From the NCBI GenBank assembly GCA_902786205.1, contig CADABQ010000042.1, positions 1 to 34,189 on the forward strand: 34,189 nt of DNA, read 5' to 3'. A model generated the notes under the pieces. It searched no databases. It was not told where the DNA came from and saw only the letters and a program-made list of their open reading frames with translations. Below, in pieces: positions 1 to 9,053 of the stretch. Both the position numbers and the translations under genes were made by a program. Each line of letters starts with the position of its first letter. Position 1 is the first letter of the stretch. This DNA is from an uncultured Lachnospiraceae bacterium. GTDB taxonomy: Bacteria; Bacillota; Clostridia; Lachnospirales; Lachnospiraceae.

Positions 1-48
1 ATCTGATGAAGGGAGAATACCTTCTTCTGTTATCTAATATATAGAAAC

Positions 49-76
49 TTGTTAACCAAGTAGTCTTATTGACTAC
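49..76 (+). promoter_or_regulatory. Possible BirA half-site and small inverted repeat upstream of bioA
   Basis: The 9-mer TTGTTAACC at 49-57 matches the left half of the Firmicutes biotin-repressor (BirA) operator. The expected right half (GGTTAACAA-like) about 15 bp away is poorly conserved. Overlapping it, GTAGTC/GACTAC (60-65 and 71-76) forms a perfect 6-bp inverted repeat around TTATT. The position just upstream of a biotin gene makes BirA control plausible but unproven. Stops in all frames before position 45 allow an upstream gene to end here, but too little of it is visible to name. Confidence 0.3.
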
Positions 77-103
77 ACCATTATTATACTAGGAGAAAAA
101 ATT

Positions 104-1303
104 ATGATTTGGTATCCCTATGAACAAATGAAACATATGAAACAACCCTATAAAATTGTAGATGCAAATGGCGTTTATCTTTACACAAAAGACCAAAAAC
201 TGATTGATTCCGTTTCTTCCTGGTGGTGTATGATCCACGGCTACAAGCACCCTGAGCTAACTGCTGCCATTAAAGAACAGGCAGACCATTTTTCCCATGT
301 CATGCTTGGTGGACTTACCCATGAACCAGCGGAACGATTGGCACAAAAATTACAGGATATCCTGCCTGGAGACTTGAATTATTGCTTCTTTTCCGATTCT
401 GGTAGTGTAGCCGTAGAAGTAGCATTGAAAATGGCACTGCAATACTATATGAATCGTGGAGATAAAAAAAGAACAAAAGTATTAGCATTGACACATGCCT
501 ATCACGGAGACACTTTTAAAACCATGGAAGTAGGCGATGATGAAGATTATCATTTTGTTTTAGAAGCCTATGGCCCAAAGCAAAATGCAATTAATATCCC
601 AACAGAAATTTCTGCTTTAGAGAAAGCCTTTCATCAATATCATGCAGAACTAAATTGCTTTATTGTAGAGCCGTTATTGCAAGGGGCAGGCGGTATGCGT
701 ATGTATGATATTTCCTTTTTAAAACGTGCAAGAGAATTATGCGATCAATATGGTGTCCTTCTTATTTTTGATGAAGTAGCAACCGGTTTTGGTCGAACAG
801 GAAATCGTTTTGTCGCTGACTTGGTACAACCAGATATTCTTGTGCTTGGAAAGGCTTTAGTTGGTGGATACATCGGTCACGCTGCTACTGTAGCAAACCA
901 AAAAGTATTTGACGGTTTCTATAGTGATGATGACCGTCACGCATTGATGCATGGACCAACTTTTATGGGAAATGCACTTGCATGTAGTGTAGCACTTAAA
1001 TCAATCGAAATCTTTGAGCGTGAACATTATATGGAAAAAATCAAAAAGATAGAAGCGATTTCGCATAGAGAATTAGATGATTTTCACGACGAACGAATAA
1101 AGGAAATTCGCATTATGGGTGGATGTGCCTGTATCGAAGTGTACGATCCCGCTGTACTGGAAGGTTATCAGGAATTTGCCTATAAACATGGTGTATTTTC
1201 CCGACCATTCCTATCTTATCTTTATTCTATGGTTCCTTATATCATCACAGAAGAGGAATTGGTGCAAGTATTTTCTACTATGAAAGCTTGGTTTCAACAA
1301 TAA
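104..1303 (+). CDS. bioA: Adenosylmethionine-8-amino-7-oxononanoate aminotransferase (BioA)
   Basis: A fold-type I, class III PLP aminotransferase that converts 7-keto-8-aminopelargonate (KAPA) to 7,8-diaminopelargonate (DAPA) in cytoplasmic biotin synthesis, with S-adenosylmethionine as the usual amino donor. Visible BioA features are SSWWCMIHGY near residues 38-47, the substrate-pocket region, the PLP-phosphate stretch SDSGSVAVEVALKMA near 97-111, the cofactor aspartate in FDEVATGFGRTG (D223), the Schiff-base lysine in LGKALVGGY (K250), and HGPTFMGNALAC, which is typical of BioA over other class III enzymes. Its 399 residues are slightly short of the usual 420-430, but both ends look complete. 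AGGAG lies 8 nt before the ATG. It is the only biotin gene visible; partners would have to lie upstream of the window. Confidence 0.93.
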   Translation: MIWYPYEQMKHMKQPYKIVDANGVYLYTKDQKLIDSVSSWWCMIHGYKHPELTAAIKEQADHFSHVMLGGLTHEPAERLAQKLQDILPGDLNYCFFSDSGSVAVEVALKMALQYYMNRGDKKRTKVLALTHAYHGDTFKTMEVGDDEDYHFVLEAYGPKQNAINIPTEISALEKAFHQYHAELNCFIVEPLLQGAGGMRMYDISFLKRARELCDQYGVLLIFDEVATGFGRTGNRFVADLVQPDILVLGKALVGGYIGHAATVANQKVFDGFYSDDDRHALMHGPTFMGNALACSVALKSIEIFEREHYMEKIKKIEAISHRELDDFHDERIKEIRIMGGCACIEVYDPAVLEGYQEFAYKHGVFSRPFLSYLYSMVPYIITEEELVQVFSTMKAWFQQ

Positions 1304-1367
1304 GTATGACAGCTATTCCGCTAGAAATATGCTTTTTAACTGAATACTTTCTTTCCTTACCTTGTAC

Positions 1368-1408
1368 AAAGAGCCTCCTCTATCAAATGATAGAGAAGGC
1401 TCTTTTTT
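1368..1408. terminator. Bidirectional intrinsic terminator between bioA and asd
   Basis: A 17-bp stem with one mismatch (arms 1368-1384 and 1389-1405, loop AAAT) is flanked by A's on the left and T's on the right, so it can end both the rightward bioA transcript and the leftward asd transcript. It lies midway between the two convergent stop codons. Confidence 0.85.
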
Positions 1409-1422
1409 GTTGCTGTCTTTTA

Positions 1423-2508
1423 TTATTTCTTTGTAATATATCCCTTAGCTTTTAATGTTTCTGCACAAAGCACAGCTCCACCTGCAGCACCACGAACAGT
1501 ATTGTGTGATAATCCTACAAACTTCCAGTCATAGATACTATCTTCACGAATACGTCCAACGGAAATTCCCATACCGTTTTCATAATCTACATCTAATGCA
1601 ACCTGAGGACGATTTTCCTCTTCCATAACCTGAATAAACTGCTTTGGAGCACTTGGAAGATTTAATTCCTGTGGAAGTCCCTTGAAGTTTACTAATTTTT
1701 CAATTAACTGTTCCTTTGTTGGGTTCTTTCTGAACTTAACAAATACAGCGGCTGTATGTCCATTTAATACAGGTACACGAATACACTGGCAAGTAATCTT
1801 TACATCGTCTGCCTTCTTAATCACGCCATCTTCAATTTTACCCCAGATTCTAAGTGGTTCCTGCTCTGACTTTTCTTCTTCTCCACCGATAAATGGAATG
1901 ATGTTACCTTCCATTTCTGGCCAATCTTTAAATGTCTTACCTGCTCCTGAAATAGCCTGATATGTGGTAGCTACTACTTCATATGGCTCAAATTCTTTCC
2001 ATGCTGTAAGAACTGGAGCATAACTCTGAATAGAGCAGTTCGGTTTAACAGCCACAAAACCTCTCTTTGTTCCAAGTCTCTTTTTCTGAAATTCAATGAC
2101 ATCAAAATGTTCTGGGTTGATTTCAGGTACAACCATAGGAACATCTGGTGTCCATCTATGTGCACTGTTGTTTGAAACAACTGGTGTCTCTGTCTTAGCA
2201 TATGCTTCTTCAATTGCCTTAATTTCATCTTTAGACATATCTACCGCACTAAATACAAAATCTACTGTAGAAGCAACTTCTTCTACTTCGTTTACATTGT
2301 GAACGATGATCTTTTTCACAGCCTCTGGCATTGGAGTATCCATTTTCCAACGACCTCCTACTGCTTCCTCATAGGTCTTTCCTGCACTTCTTGGACTTGC
2401 AGCAATGGTTGTTACCTCAAACCAAGGATGATTCTCCAATAATGCAATGAATCTCTGTCCTACCATACCTGTTCCACCAAGGATACCTACTTTTAACTTA
2501 TCGCTCAT
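1423..2508 (-). CDS. asd: Aspartate-semialdehyde dehydrogenase (archaeal/fungal-type)
   Basis: Reduces L-aspartyl-4-phosphate to L-aspartate-4-semialdehyde with NADPH, the branch point to lysine/diaminopimelate, threonine, methionine and isoleucine. The N-terminal nucleotide-binding loop is GILGGTGMVGQ (8-18). The catalytic cysteine is C158 in KPNCSIQ and the acid/base histidine is H251 in LNGHTAAV. The 361-residue length and the sequence around the cysteine match the Asd subfamily first described in archaea and fungi, which Clostridia often use instead of the shorter bacterial form. An AAAGAGGTAA ribosome-binding site precedes the ATG. It is monocistronic: its own promoter lies upstream and a shared terminator downstream. 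Assignment is secure at family level. Confidence 0.95.
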   Translation of the reverse strand: MSDKLKVGILGGTGMVGQRFIALLENHPWFEVTTIAASPRSAGKTYEEAVGGRWKMDTPMPEAVKKIIVHNVNEVEEVASTVDFVFSAVDMSKDEIKAIEEAYAKTETPVVSNNSAHRWTPDVPMVVPEINPEHFDVIEFQKKRLGTKRGFVAVKPNCSIQSYAPVLTAWKEFEPYEVVATTYQAISGAGKTFKDWPEMEGNIIPFIGGEEEKSEQEPLRIWGKIEDGVIKKADDVKITCQCIRVPVLNGHTAAVFVKFRKNPTKEQLIEKLVNFKGLPQELNLPSAPKQFIQVMEEENRPQVALDVDYENGMGISVGRIREDSIYDWKFVGLSHNTVRGAAGGAVLCAETLKAKGYITKK

Positions 2509-2584
2509 TCTAAATTACCTCTTTCTCTGTTTTATTTGAAATGTACATGTCCTTTTACCGCGTACATTTGTCCGTCTGGTAAAA

Positions 2585-2613
2585 ATAATACACTATAACT
2601 ACTCAAATTGCAA
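2585..2613 (-). promoter_or_regulatory. Sigma-A promoter of asd
   Basis: On the minus strand TTGCAA (2608-2613) is followed after 17 nt by TATTAT (2585-2590). Transcription would start about 70 nt before the asd start codon. That short leader shows no recognisable riboswitch. Confidence 0.55.
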
Positions 2614-2730
2614 ACAGAAAATTCTTTTCTTCTGAAATTTAGGAATATTGTACAAACATAATGTAAATTGCTTCACACTCTTGTAACATTTTTTCTTTTA
2701 TCCAATAGAATAAACGCTTTTTCTATAGAG

Positions 2731-2767
2731 AAAAAATATCCAGCAGGATGTTTCCTACTGGATATTT
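2731..2767 (-). terminator. Intrinsic terminator of the secreted nitrilase gene
   Basis: On the minus strand AAATATCCAGTAGG and its near-perfect complement form a 14-bp stem followed by TTTTTT. It starts about 20 nt after the nitrilase stop codon. Confidence 0.85.
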
Positions 2768-2786
2768 AAGTGAAATTATGTTTTTA

Positions 2787-5651
2787 TTACAACTTCTTAA
2801 CAACTACCTTACTTCCGATGCCCGCCTGCTTTACGATCTTCTTATAAGCTGCCAATTTTTTTGCAGGCACCTTAATGACTGCCTTACTGTTGATTCCCTT
2901 AAATGCCTTACTTCCTACAGACTTTTTCTTTAATGCTGTTGTAGAAATGCTAATCTTCTTTAAGTTCTTGCAACCCTGGAATGCAGAGGCTCCGATTGTA
3001 GTAACATTCTTTCCTATTGTTACTGTTGTAATCTTCTTGTTATTTTTAAATGCCTTTGCTGCTATTGCTGTAACTTTGTAAGTTATTCCGTCAATCTTAA
3101 CCTTATCTGGAATTTTAATGGTTGTTGCTTTTTTATCCGTTGTCTTTACATAGGTAACGGTTGCAGTTTTCTTTGTTACCTTATAGACTGCCTTTGTCTT
3201 ACGGTCCGTAAGTTTTGTACCTGCTACAGGTGCCACACTAGGTGTTGCTGTGACAACTGGTGTTGCCGTTACCGTTGGTGTTACTGTCGGTGTCTCTGTT
3301 ACTGCTGGACTTGTTGTAACGCTTGGTGTCGTTGTTACCCCTGGTGTTGCCGTTACTGCTGCCCCTGTTGTAAGGTCAATGGTTACTGGTTCCTTAATTG
3401 CATCTTTTCCATAAAGAGATGTATATCCTCCACGATACAATACTGCCAGTTTATCATACATCTTAGAGAATAAAGATGGATGAAATGTCTGACTGGATGG
3501 GCGGAAACCACAACCTGTCAAATCCATTTTTGCAATTTCAAGTCCTAATGGACTGGTCTTTCCTCTCTTGGCAAAACCTTCTGAGGCAGAACCGGTACCA
3601 TTATAATTCAATCTAGGGGATGGATTTAATCCACTTGTAGAACCCTTTGTAATAATCAAACTTGTACTATTAAAGATACCGCCAGAACCAAGCCAGTTCT
3701 TACTATTCCAGTATGGATCATTCTCTACTTCCTTCTGATTGTAGATAATATCTGGGATAGTTGTTCCACCAATAAAGTTTCCTTCTTCGTCAAAGTTTCC
3801 TTCTACATCTTTTGGATCATAACTTCCATCTGCGTTATAAATACCATCTCCACCTAACAGGTTACAAGTAATCGCTGCCATGCCATCACGGTCTGTATAG
3901 GAACCGATTCTAGTTGCACGATACCAAGCATTTCCTGTTGTTGCGGTTGGGTGTACAAACATGGTACATCCCATGGCTGCATAATATCTTCCAAGTTCTG
4001 GATAAAAATGTCCGTCACGACAAATGTCAATACCAATCTTCCCCCATTTCGTGTCTATAATCTTTGGAGTAGTACCACATACGGACCACTGTGTTTCCAA
4101 CCCTGCTCTATGTATCTTCTGATAAGAGTCAATCGTTCCATCCGGGTAAAGGATTGCGGCGGAATTGTATACCTTTTCCGCATGCTTCTCATAATTATTT
4201 GCCTCGTAAATCTTTCCCGCTTCATCCTTTTCTGTCATACCAAAAATAATATACATACCATATTTTTTTGCATATTCGCTCAAATAATTTGTACTTGCTC
4301 CTGGAATGGTTTCTGCTGTAGCAACCTGCATAGCTACTCCATATTTCTGATAAAATGGGTCCTTTTCCGGTTCTACATAGCCATATCCCGAAAGTACTGT
4401 TTCTGGGAATACGATCATATCCACATTTTTAGCCGCAGCTTCTTCTATATAAGAAACCATCTTTTCTAATGTCTTTTTCTTATTTCCCCAGTATCCTGTC
4501 ATATTTACAACTGCAACGTTTGGTCCTTCCGATACTGCTGCCGAAGTCACTCCAATTGTTTTCATTTCTGCTATATCCTTATATAGCTGTGCATATAATT
4601 CAGGATTGAAATCTGCATTGCTACAAGTACTTCCTGAAGATGCGGTCAATGCCTTTCCATTTGTTAAAAGCCCTTTTTGCTCAATCACAATATTGGCATC
4701 TTCTTCTACACTTCCTGCTTCACAATCTGCTCCTGCATAATACATAGGTCCATTAAATGCTCCCTGTAAAATTACACTTCCACCAGGAAATACATCTGGA
4801 GTATTGCCTGACATTCCACTGTCATCTACCAAGTCTGAACTTAAAATTGTCATTCCATCACGAGATGCCACACTTTCCAAACGCAACTTGTAATATTCCT
4901 GCCATCCTGCTACATTGCTGGAATACCAGTTTCCACCAGATGCTGTTGGGTTTAATAACAAGTTACATCCCATAGCTGCATAATATCTCTCTAACTCTGG
5001 CGTGGAATAGGTATCATAACAAATACTAATACCAATCTTTCCATATTCTCCTGCATCAATCAATACGGGAGTATCACCTGCTACACACCAGCTACCTTCA
5101 ACTGGAGTAATCTTCTGATATGCAGTAACCTCACCCTCTGGAGAACAAACAAAAGCAGAGTTATAAGCATGTTTGCTATCTCCTTCTATGGTCTGTGTTG
5201 CGCCATATATAATATACATATCATCCTTGTCTGCGATTTCTGCAAATATCTTCTGTGTTGGTCCATCCAATGGCTCTGCACTCTCTACTGCCCATTTATA
5301 AGCTGCAGAGTCTGGATCACTGGATGATACATAACCCGTTACACACATTTCTGGGAAGAGAAGAATCTTAACTCCCTTTTGATGTGCTTCTTCAATGTAT
5401 TTTTTCATACTTGCAATATTTGCTTCCTTATCTCCATAAACAGATTGAAAGTTTACTACGCCCAACTCATCCTTTTGAAACTGATGCTTGGAGGTTGGCT
5501 GCGCCAATCTTTCACTTCTGCTATAATCACCACTAAAACCACTATATGCCTCTGCTGTCGCAGGCATACCAAATGACGAAATCACTACCGCAAATGCGAA
5601 ACCAATTGCAGCAATCTTTTTCTTAACCGAATGTTCATAGAATTTCTTCAT
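2787..5651 (-). CDS. Secreted tandem nitrilase-superfamily protein with BspA-like C-terminal repeat domain
   Basis: The chosen start has GGAGGA 8 nt upstream; a longer frame reaches 5705 but has no ribosome-binding site. From this start (954 aa) the protein has a signal peptide (Lys-rich start, hydrophobic core, cleavage after about residue 34) and two successive carbon-nitrogen hydrolase domains. Domain 1 has the triad E101 (FPEMCVTGY), K180 (YQKI) and C211 (SICYDTYSTPEL). Domain 2 has E417 (FPETVLSGYG), K512 (YQKI) and C544 (DICRDGHFYPEL). A Thr/Pro-rich linker of TATP/TTTP-type repeats (about 764-812) leads to a Lys-rich region resembling BspA-type leucine-rich repeats (about 817-954: ITAIAAKAF, TTIGASAFQGC, VGSKAF). 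Both triads are intact, so both domains may be active, on an unknown amide, nitrile or carbamoyl substrate outside the cell. It probably sits on or near the cell wall; no LPXTG motif is visible. Confidence 0.85.
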   Translation of the reverse strand: MKKFYEHSVKKKIAAIGFAFAVVISSFGMPATAEAYSGFSGDYSRSERLAQPTSKHQFQKDELGVVNFQSVYGDKEANIASMKKYIEEAHQKGVKILLFPEMCVTGYVSSSDPDSAAYKWAVESAEPLDGPTQKIFAEIADKDDMYIIYGATQTIEGDSKHAYNSAFVCSPEGEVTAYQKITPVEGSWCVAGDTPVLIDAGEYGKIGISICYDTYSTPELERYYAAMGCNLLLNPTASGGNWYSSNVAGWQEYYKLRLESVASRDGMTILSSDLVDDSGMSGNTPDVFPGGSVILQGAFNGPMYYAGADCEAGSVEEDANIVIEQKGLLTNGKALTASSGSTCSNADFNPELYAQLYKDIAEMKTIGVTSAAVSEGPNVAVVNMTGYWGNKKKTLEKMVSYIEEAAAKNVDMIVFPETVLSGYGYVEPEKDPFYQKYGVAMQVATAETIPGASTNYLSEYAKKYGMYIIFGMTEKDEAGKIYEANNYEKHAEKVYNSAAILYPDGTIDSYQKIHRAGLETQWSVCGTTPKIIDTKWGKIGIDICRDGHFYPELGRYYAAMGCTMFVHPTATTGNAWYRATRIGSYTDRDGMAAITCNLLGGDGIYNADGSYDPKDVEGNFDEEGNFIGGTTIPDIIYNQKEVENDPYWNSKNWLGSGGIFNSTSLIITKGSTSGLNPSPRLNYNGTGSASEGFAKRGKTSPLGLEIAKMDLTGCGFRPSSQTFHPSLFSKMYDKLAVLYRGGYTSLYGKDAIKEPVTIDLTTGAAVTATPGVTTTPSVTTSPAVTETPTVTPTVTATPVVTATPSVAPVAGTKLTDRKTKAVYKVTKKTATVTYVKTTDKKATTIKIPDKVKIDGITYKVTAIAAKAFKNNKKITTVTIGKNVTTIGASAFQGCKNLKKISISTTALKKKSVGSKAFKGINSKAVIKVPAKKLAAYKKIVKQAGIGSKVVVKKL

Positions 5652-5792
5652 ACTTCTATTCCTCCTTCGTTTTGCTGTTCGTTTCTTCTGTGTGCGCACA
5701 TTCACAAAAACACGATTATGAGTTTTACTCTTACGGCAGACGGTAAATCCTCATACAAACATAGACTATTACCTGTCCTCCGCGTAAAGAAA

Positions 5793-5827
5793 GAAAAAGG
5801 TCGCAACACTCTAACGTGTTACGACCT
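5793..5827 (-). terminator. Intrinsic terminator of the phosphofructokinase operon
   Basis: AGGTCG...CGACCT and AACAC...GTGTT pair in one long stem (5798-5827) with a single mismatch. On the minus strand it is followed by TTTTTC. It lies about 120 nt downstream of the phosphofructokinase stop codon, ahead of the nitrilase gene. Confidence 0.8.
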
Positions 5828-5944
5828 CTTTGTCTGTCTCTCTTTATGTGATAGATTATAGCACCCCTTTTTTTTGATGTCAACAAAATATTCTTGCCAT
5901 CTTTTGCCATGTACTACTTTTAGGTTGCAGTTCACAGGCAATTT

Positions 5945-7174
5945 CTACACTTCCACATCTCTGAAAATGTAGTCTGGAATTCCCTTTTTATACTCTACTT
6001 TTACTTCTCCCTCAATCAATGGTTGTAAATAATCAATCAGTTCTTGTGTCACATCATTTCCCGCTTCATTGATCCATTCTCTTGGAATTGTTTTCTCTTT
6101 GTTCGCAACTTCTGATACAGGAACCGTAATGTATTCTACTCGATATGGATCATTAGATATTCTTCGTAAGGAAGTCATTTCGTCTGTCCTTCCATTTAGT
6201 ACCGCATCCACTGCCTTTTCTCCTAAGTGAAATGCCTCTGAAACATCCGTAGCGGAGGAAATATGCGCCGCACAGCGTTGTAATACATTTAACTCTACCG
6301 AACGCACCTTGCAACCAATTTCTTTCTGTACAAGTGATTCCAGATATTTTCCATTTCCACTGAGCATTACATGTCCAAATTGGTCTGTCTTTGTGGATTT
6401 GGCAGAAATATATTCTCCATTTTTGTCATGAATACCTTCTGATACTGCCACAATGACCTGTTTTCTATGTTTAAACTGCTCTTTAATGTCTGCAATAAAC
6501 TGTTCTTGGTCAAAGTCACTCTCAGGAAGATAAATCAAATGTGGTGCTGCATTATATTCATTTCTGGCAAGTACAGAAGAAGCTGCTAGCCATCCTGCAT
6601 TTCTTCCCATAATCTCCACAATAAGGACACTTTCCATGTAATAGATGTAAGTGTCATGACACATCTCCAAAATAGATGTAGCAATATATTTGGCTGCGGA
6701 ACCAAACCCTGGTGTATGGTCAATTTCCATCAAATCATTATCAATGGTCTTTGGAATACCTATCACCTTTATATCATACTTTCTTTCCTTGGCATATCTG
6801 GATACCTTGTCTACTGTATCCATGGAATCGTTTCCGCCAATATAAAGGAAATATCGTATCTCATATTTTTTTATCAATTCAAATACACGCTCTAAATCAC
6901 TGGAATCTTCCTTTGGGTCCTTTAATTTGTAACGGCAAGAACCTAAATACATAGATGGAGTAACTCTAAGATGTTCTAATTTTTTTTCATTTCCCTTAAA
7001 CTCTTTGGTAAGATTTAGTACATTCTCATCCATAAATCCTTGAATGCCATTTACCATACCATACACAGTGTCAATCTTTTCGCTATTAAACGCTGCACTC
7101 AATACACCCGCTAAACTGGCATTGATTACCGTAGTTGGTCCTCCTGATTGCCCTACTAAAATATTTCCTTTCAT
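5945..7174 (-). CDS. pfp: 6-phosphofructokinase, probably pyrophosphate-dependent
   Basis: Phosphorylates fructose 6-phosphate to fructose 1,6-bisphosphate in glycolysis. The phosphate-binding loop GQSGGPT (8-14) and the catalytic PKTIDND (141-147) place it in the PFK superfamily. Two signature positions favour pyrophosphate as donor: Lys in PKTIDND, where ATP enzymes have Gly (PGTIDND), and Asp in GGNDS (113-117), where ATP enzymes have GGDGS. Such enzymes work reversibly near equilibrium and usually lack allosteric control. Its 409 residues are longer than ATP-PfkA (about 320). GGAGG precedes the ATG, which lies 15 nt after the dusB stop codon, so the two are probably co-transcribed. Donor specificity is inferred from motifs only. 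Confidence 0.88.
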   Translation of the reverse strand: MKGNILVGQSGGPTTVINASLAGVLSAAFNSEKIDTVYGMVNGIQGFMDENVLNLTKEFKGNEKKLEHLRVTPSMYLGSCRYKLKDPKEDSSDLERVFELIKKYEIRYFLYIGGNDSMDTVDKVSRYAKERKYDIKVIGIPKTIDNDLMEIDHTPGFGSAAKYIATSILEMCHDTYIYYMESVLIVEIMGRNAGWLAASSVLARNEYNAAPHLIYLPESDFDQEQFIADIKEQFKHRKQVIVAVSEGIHDKNGEYISAKSTKTDQFGHVMLSGNGKYLESLVQKEIGCKVRSVELNVLQRCAAHISSATDVSEAFHLGEKAVDAVLNGRTDEMTSLRRISNDPYRVEYITVPVSEVANKEKTIPREWINEAGNDVTQELIDYLQPLIEGEVKVEYKKGIPDYIFRDVEV

Positions 7175-7189
7175 GTTTGTCCTCCAATC

Positions 7190-8179
7190 TTATCTTGCTG
7201 AAACTGGATTGTGGAATTGTTTTGCATAATCCTCCAGCAAGTATTGTAAATCCGAAATATTCTCTATCTCATTTATCTTTCCTCGAAGTTTTGCTGACTG
7301 TGGATAACCTGTCGTATACCATGCTACATGCTTTCTCATTTCACGCATACCAAGATATTCTCCCTTAAATGCAACCTGCATTTTAGCATGGCGAAGAATC
7401 GTCTCTATGACTTCTCCAATCTCTGGTTTTGGAAGCTGTTCCCCTGTTTCTAAATATCTTTTCGTCTGGGTAAACAACCATGGATTTCCTCGCACACCTC
7501 TGGCAAGCATCACCGCATCACAACCAGTCTCCTCCAACATCCGCTTTGCATCCTCAGGCTTGAATATATCTCCATTGCCAATCACAGGAATCGACACCGC
7601 TTCTTTTACCTCTCGAATCACATTCCAATCTGCCTGTCCACTATAGTATTGCTCTCTTGTTCTACCATGCACAGCTACGGCTGCCGCCCCTGCCTGCTCC
7701 GCAATCTTAGCAATCTCTGGTGCGTTGCAATCCTCGGCTCCAAATCCTTTTCGTATTTTAACAGTCACTGGCTTTTCCAACATGTTTGTCATAGCTGACA
7801 CAATTTCTCCCACCAGTTCAGGGTTTTTCATAAGAGCAGAGCCTTCTCCATTGTTTACTACCTTTGGCACTGGACAGCCCATATTAATATCTACAATATC
7901 AAAATTACGATGCTCTATCCGCTTTGCCTGCTCACTCATAATCTTTGGATTACTGCCAAACAACTGCAATGCAACAGGACGCTCCTGCTCCTCTACTTCC
8001 AAAAGAATGGTCGTATTTTTATTTCCATACATAATGCCCTTGGCACTGACCATCTCCGTATAAATGAGGTCTGCCCCTGCTTCCTTGCACAACACACGAA
8101 AAGGTAAATCCGTCACTCCTGCCATAGGACCAAGCACAAGGTTTCCGTTTATTTTTACATTTCCTATCTGTAAACTCAT
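7190..8179 (-). CDS. dusB: tRNA-dihydrouridine synthase (DusB family)
   Basis: An FMN enzyme that reduces specific uridines in tRNA to dihydrouridine with NAD(P)H. The N-terminal TIM-barrel start [13 protein letters not shown] (16-28) and the catalytic cysteine C102 in NMGCPVPKV are typical, as are the FMN-binding stretches VKIRKGF and VIGNGDI. The 329-residue length fits DusB. The gene starts 12 nt after coaX ends and stops 15 nt before the phosphofructokinase start, so it is the middle gene of a tight cluster. The dusB-coaX pairing is common in Firmicutes but has no known mechanistic reason. Confidence 0.93.
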   Translation of the reverse strand: MSLQIGNVKINGNLVLGPMAGVTDLPFRVLCKEAGADLIYTEMVSAKGIMYGNKNTTILLEVEEQERPVALQLFGSNPKIMSEQAKRIEHRNFDIVDINMGCPVPKVVNNGEGSALMKNPELVGEIVSAMTNMLEKPVTVKIRKGFGAEDCNAPEIAKIAEQAGAAAVAVHGRTREQYYSGQADWNVIREVKEAVSIPVIGNGDIFKPEDAKRMLEETGCDAVMLARGVRGNPWLFTQTKRYLETGEQLPKPEIGEVIETILRHAKMQVAFKGEYLGMREMRKHVAWYTTGYPQSAKLRGKINEIENISDLQYLLEDYAKQFHNPVSAR

Positions 8180-8191
8180 AGTTTCCTCACT

Positions 8192-8962
8192 CTAACGCTT
8201 ATTGTATTCATAAATAATGCGAAGTCCTTCTAAGGTTAAATTGCTGTCATAAATATCAATTACATCTGTCTCATCGGATATAATTTTTCCCAATCCACCT
8301 GTTGCCACTACTTTGATATTTTCCATCGCCGTTTCTGCTTTCAATTTCTTGACAATGTATTCTGTCTGTCCCACATAGCCAAAAAACAAACCTGCCTGCA
8401 TACTTGCTACTGTATTTTTAGCAAGTACGGTTTCTGGTCTTTTTATCTCAATCTCTGGAAGCATGGCTGTATCTTTCCATAAAGCATTCGCAGAAATCCG
8501 AATACCAGGACTGATTACACTGGCAGTCAAAGAACCATCCGCAGTTATTACATCATGTGTGGTCGCTGTTCCAAAATCAATTACAATCACTGGTCCACCA
8601 TAAAGCTCATAAGCCGCTACGGCATCCACAATGCGGTCTGCCCCCATTGACTTTGGATTTGCAACAGCAATATTGATACCTGTCTTAATCCCTGCTCCTA
8701 CAATAATAGGCTGCACATGAAAATATTTTTTTATTCCACTGGTAAAAGAATGCATGATATTCGGCACAACAGAAGAAATAATTACATCTTCAATCTGCCT
8801 TGGCTCCAGCCCATTCTTCTCCAACAATTCTGTTATGAAAATGCCGTACTCATCTGAAGTACGGGATACCTTTGTAGTCATTCGGTACGTTCCGCGCAAC
8901 TTTTTTCCTTCAAACACGCCTAACGTAATATTGGTATTTCCTGCATCTACAACTAAAATCAT
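8192..8962 (-). CDS. coaX: Type III pantothenate kinase (CoaX)
   Basis: Catalyses the first step of coenzyme A synthesis, ATP-dependent phosphorylation of pantothenate. It belongs to the ASKHA fold, needs a monovalent cation and is usually not inhibited by CoA. The frame extends to 9016, but GGAGG sits 5 nt before the ATG used here, and the resulting 256 aa begins [11 protein letters not shown] exactly as CoaX proteins do. Other motifs are GADR (107-110) for pantothenate binding with the catalytic aspartate D109, and the ATP-site stretch IDFGTATT (128-135). It is followed directly by dusB and preceded at 92 nt by the DUF6145-like gene, so an operon is likely. Confidence 0.92.
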   Translation of the reverse strand: MILVVDAGNTNITLGVFEGKKLRGTYRMTTKVSRTSDEYGIFITELLEKNGLEPRQIEDVIISSVVPNIMHSFTSGIKKYFHVQPIIVGAGIKTGINIAVANPKSMGADRIVDAVAAYELYGGPVIVIDFGTATTHDVITADGSLTASVISPGIRISANALWKDTAMLPEIEIKRPETVLAKNTVASMQAGLFFGYVGQTEYIVKKLKAETAMENIKVVATGGLGKIISDETDVIDIYDSNLTLEGLRIIYEYNKR

Positions 8963-8976
8963 GCCATCCTCCGATC

Positions 8977-8991
8977 CACTGAAATTCAGTG
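8977..8991. repeat. Perfect 15-nt palindrome just upstream of coaX
   Basis: CACTGAA-A-TTCAGTG is a perfect 7-bp inverted repeat 14 nt before the coaX start codon, next to its ribosome-binding site. It could be an operator or a small leader hairpin; nothing in the sequence decides between these. Confidence 0.35.
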
Positions 8992-9053
8992 TATTTTCTC
9001 TATTTACAGGTGTCATTGCACCCTTTCTCTATCTCGTATCTACAATTATCCTT

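Noticed and set aside
3951..4469. 172-codon plus-strand open frame
   Set aside because: Antisense to the nitrilase gene, with no ribosome-binding site and Cys/Phe/Ile-rich nonsense composition.
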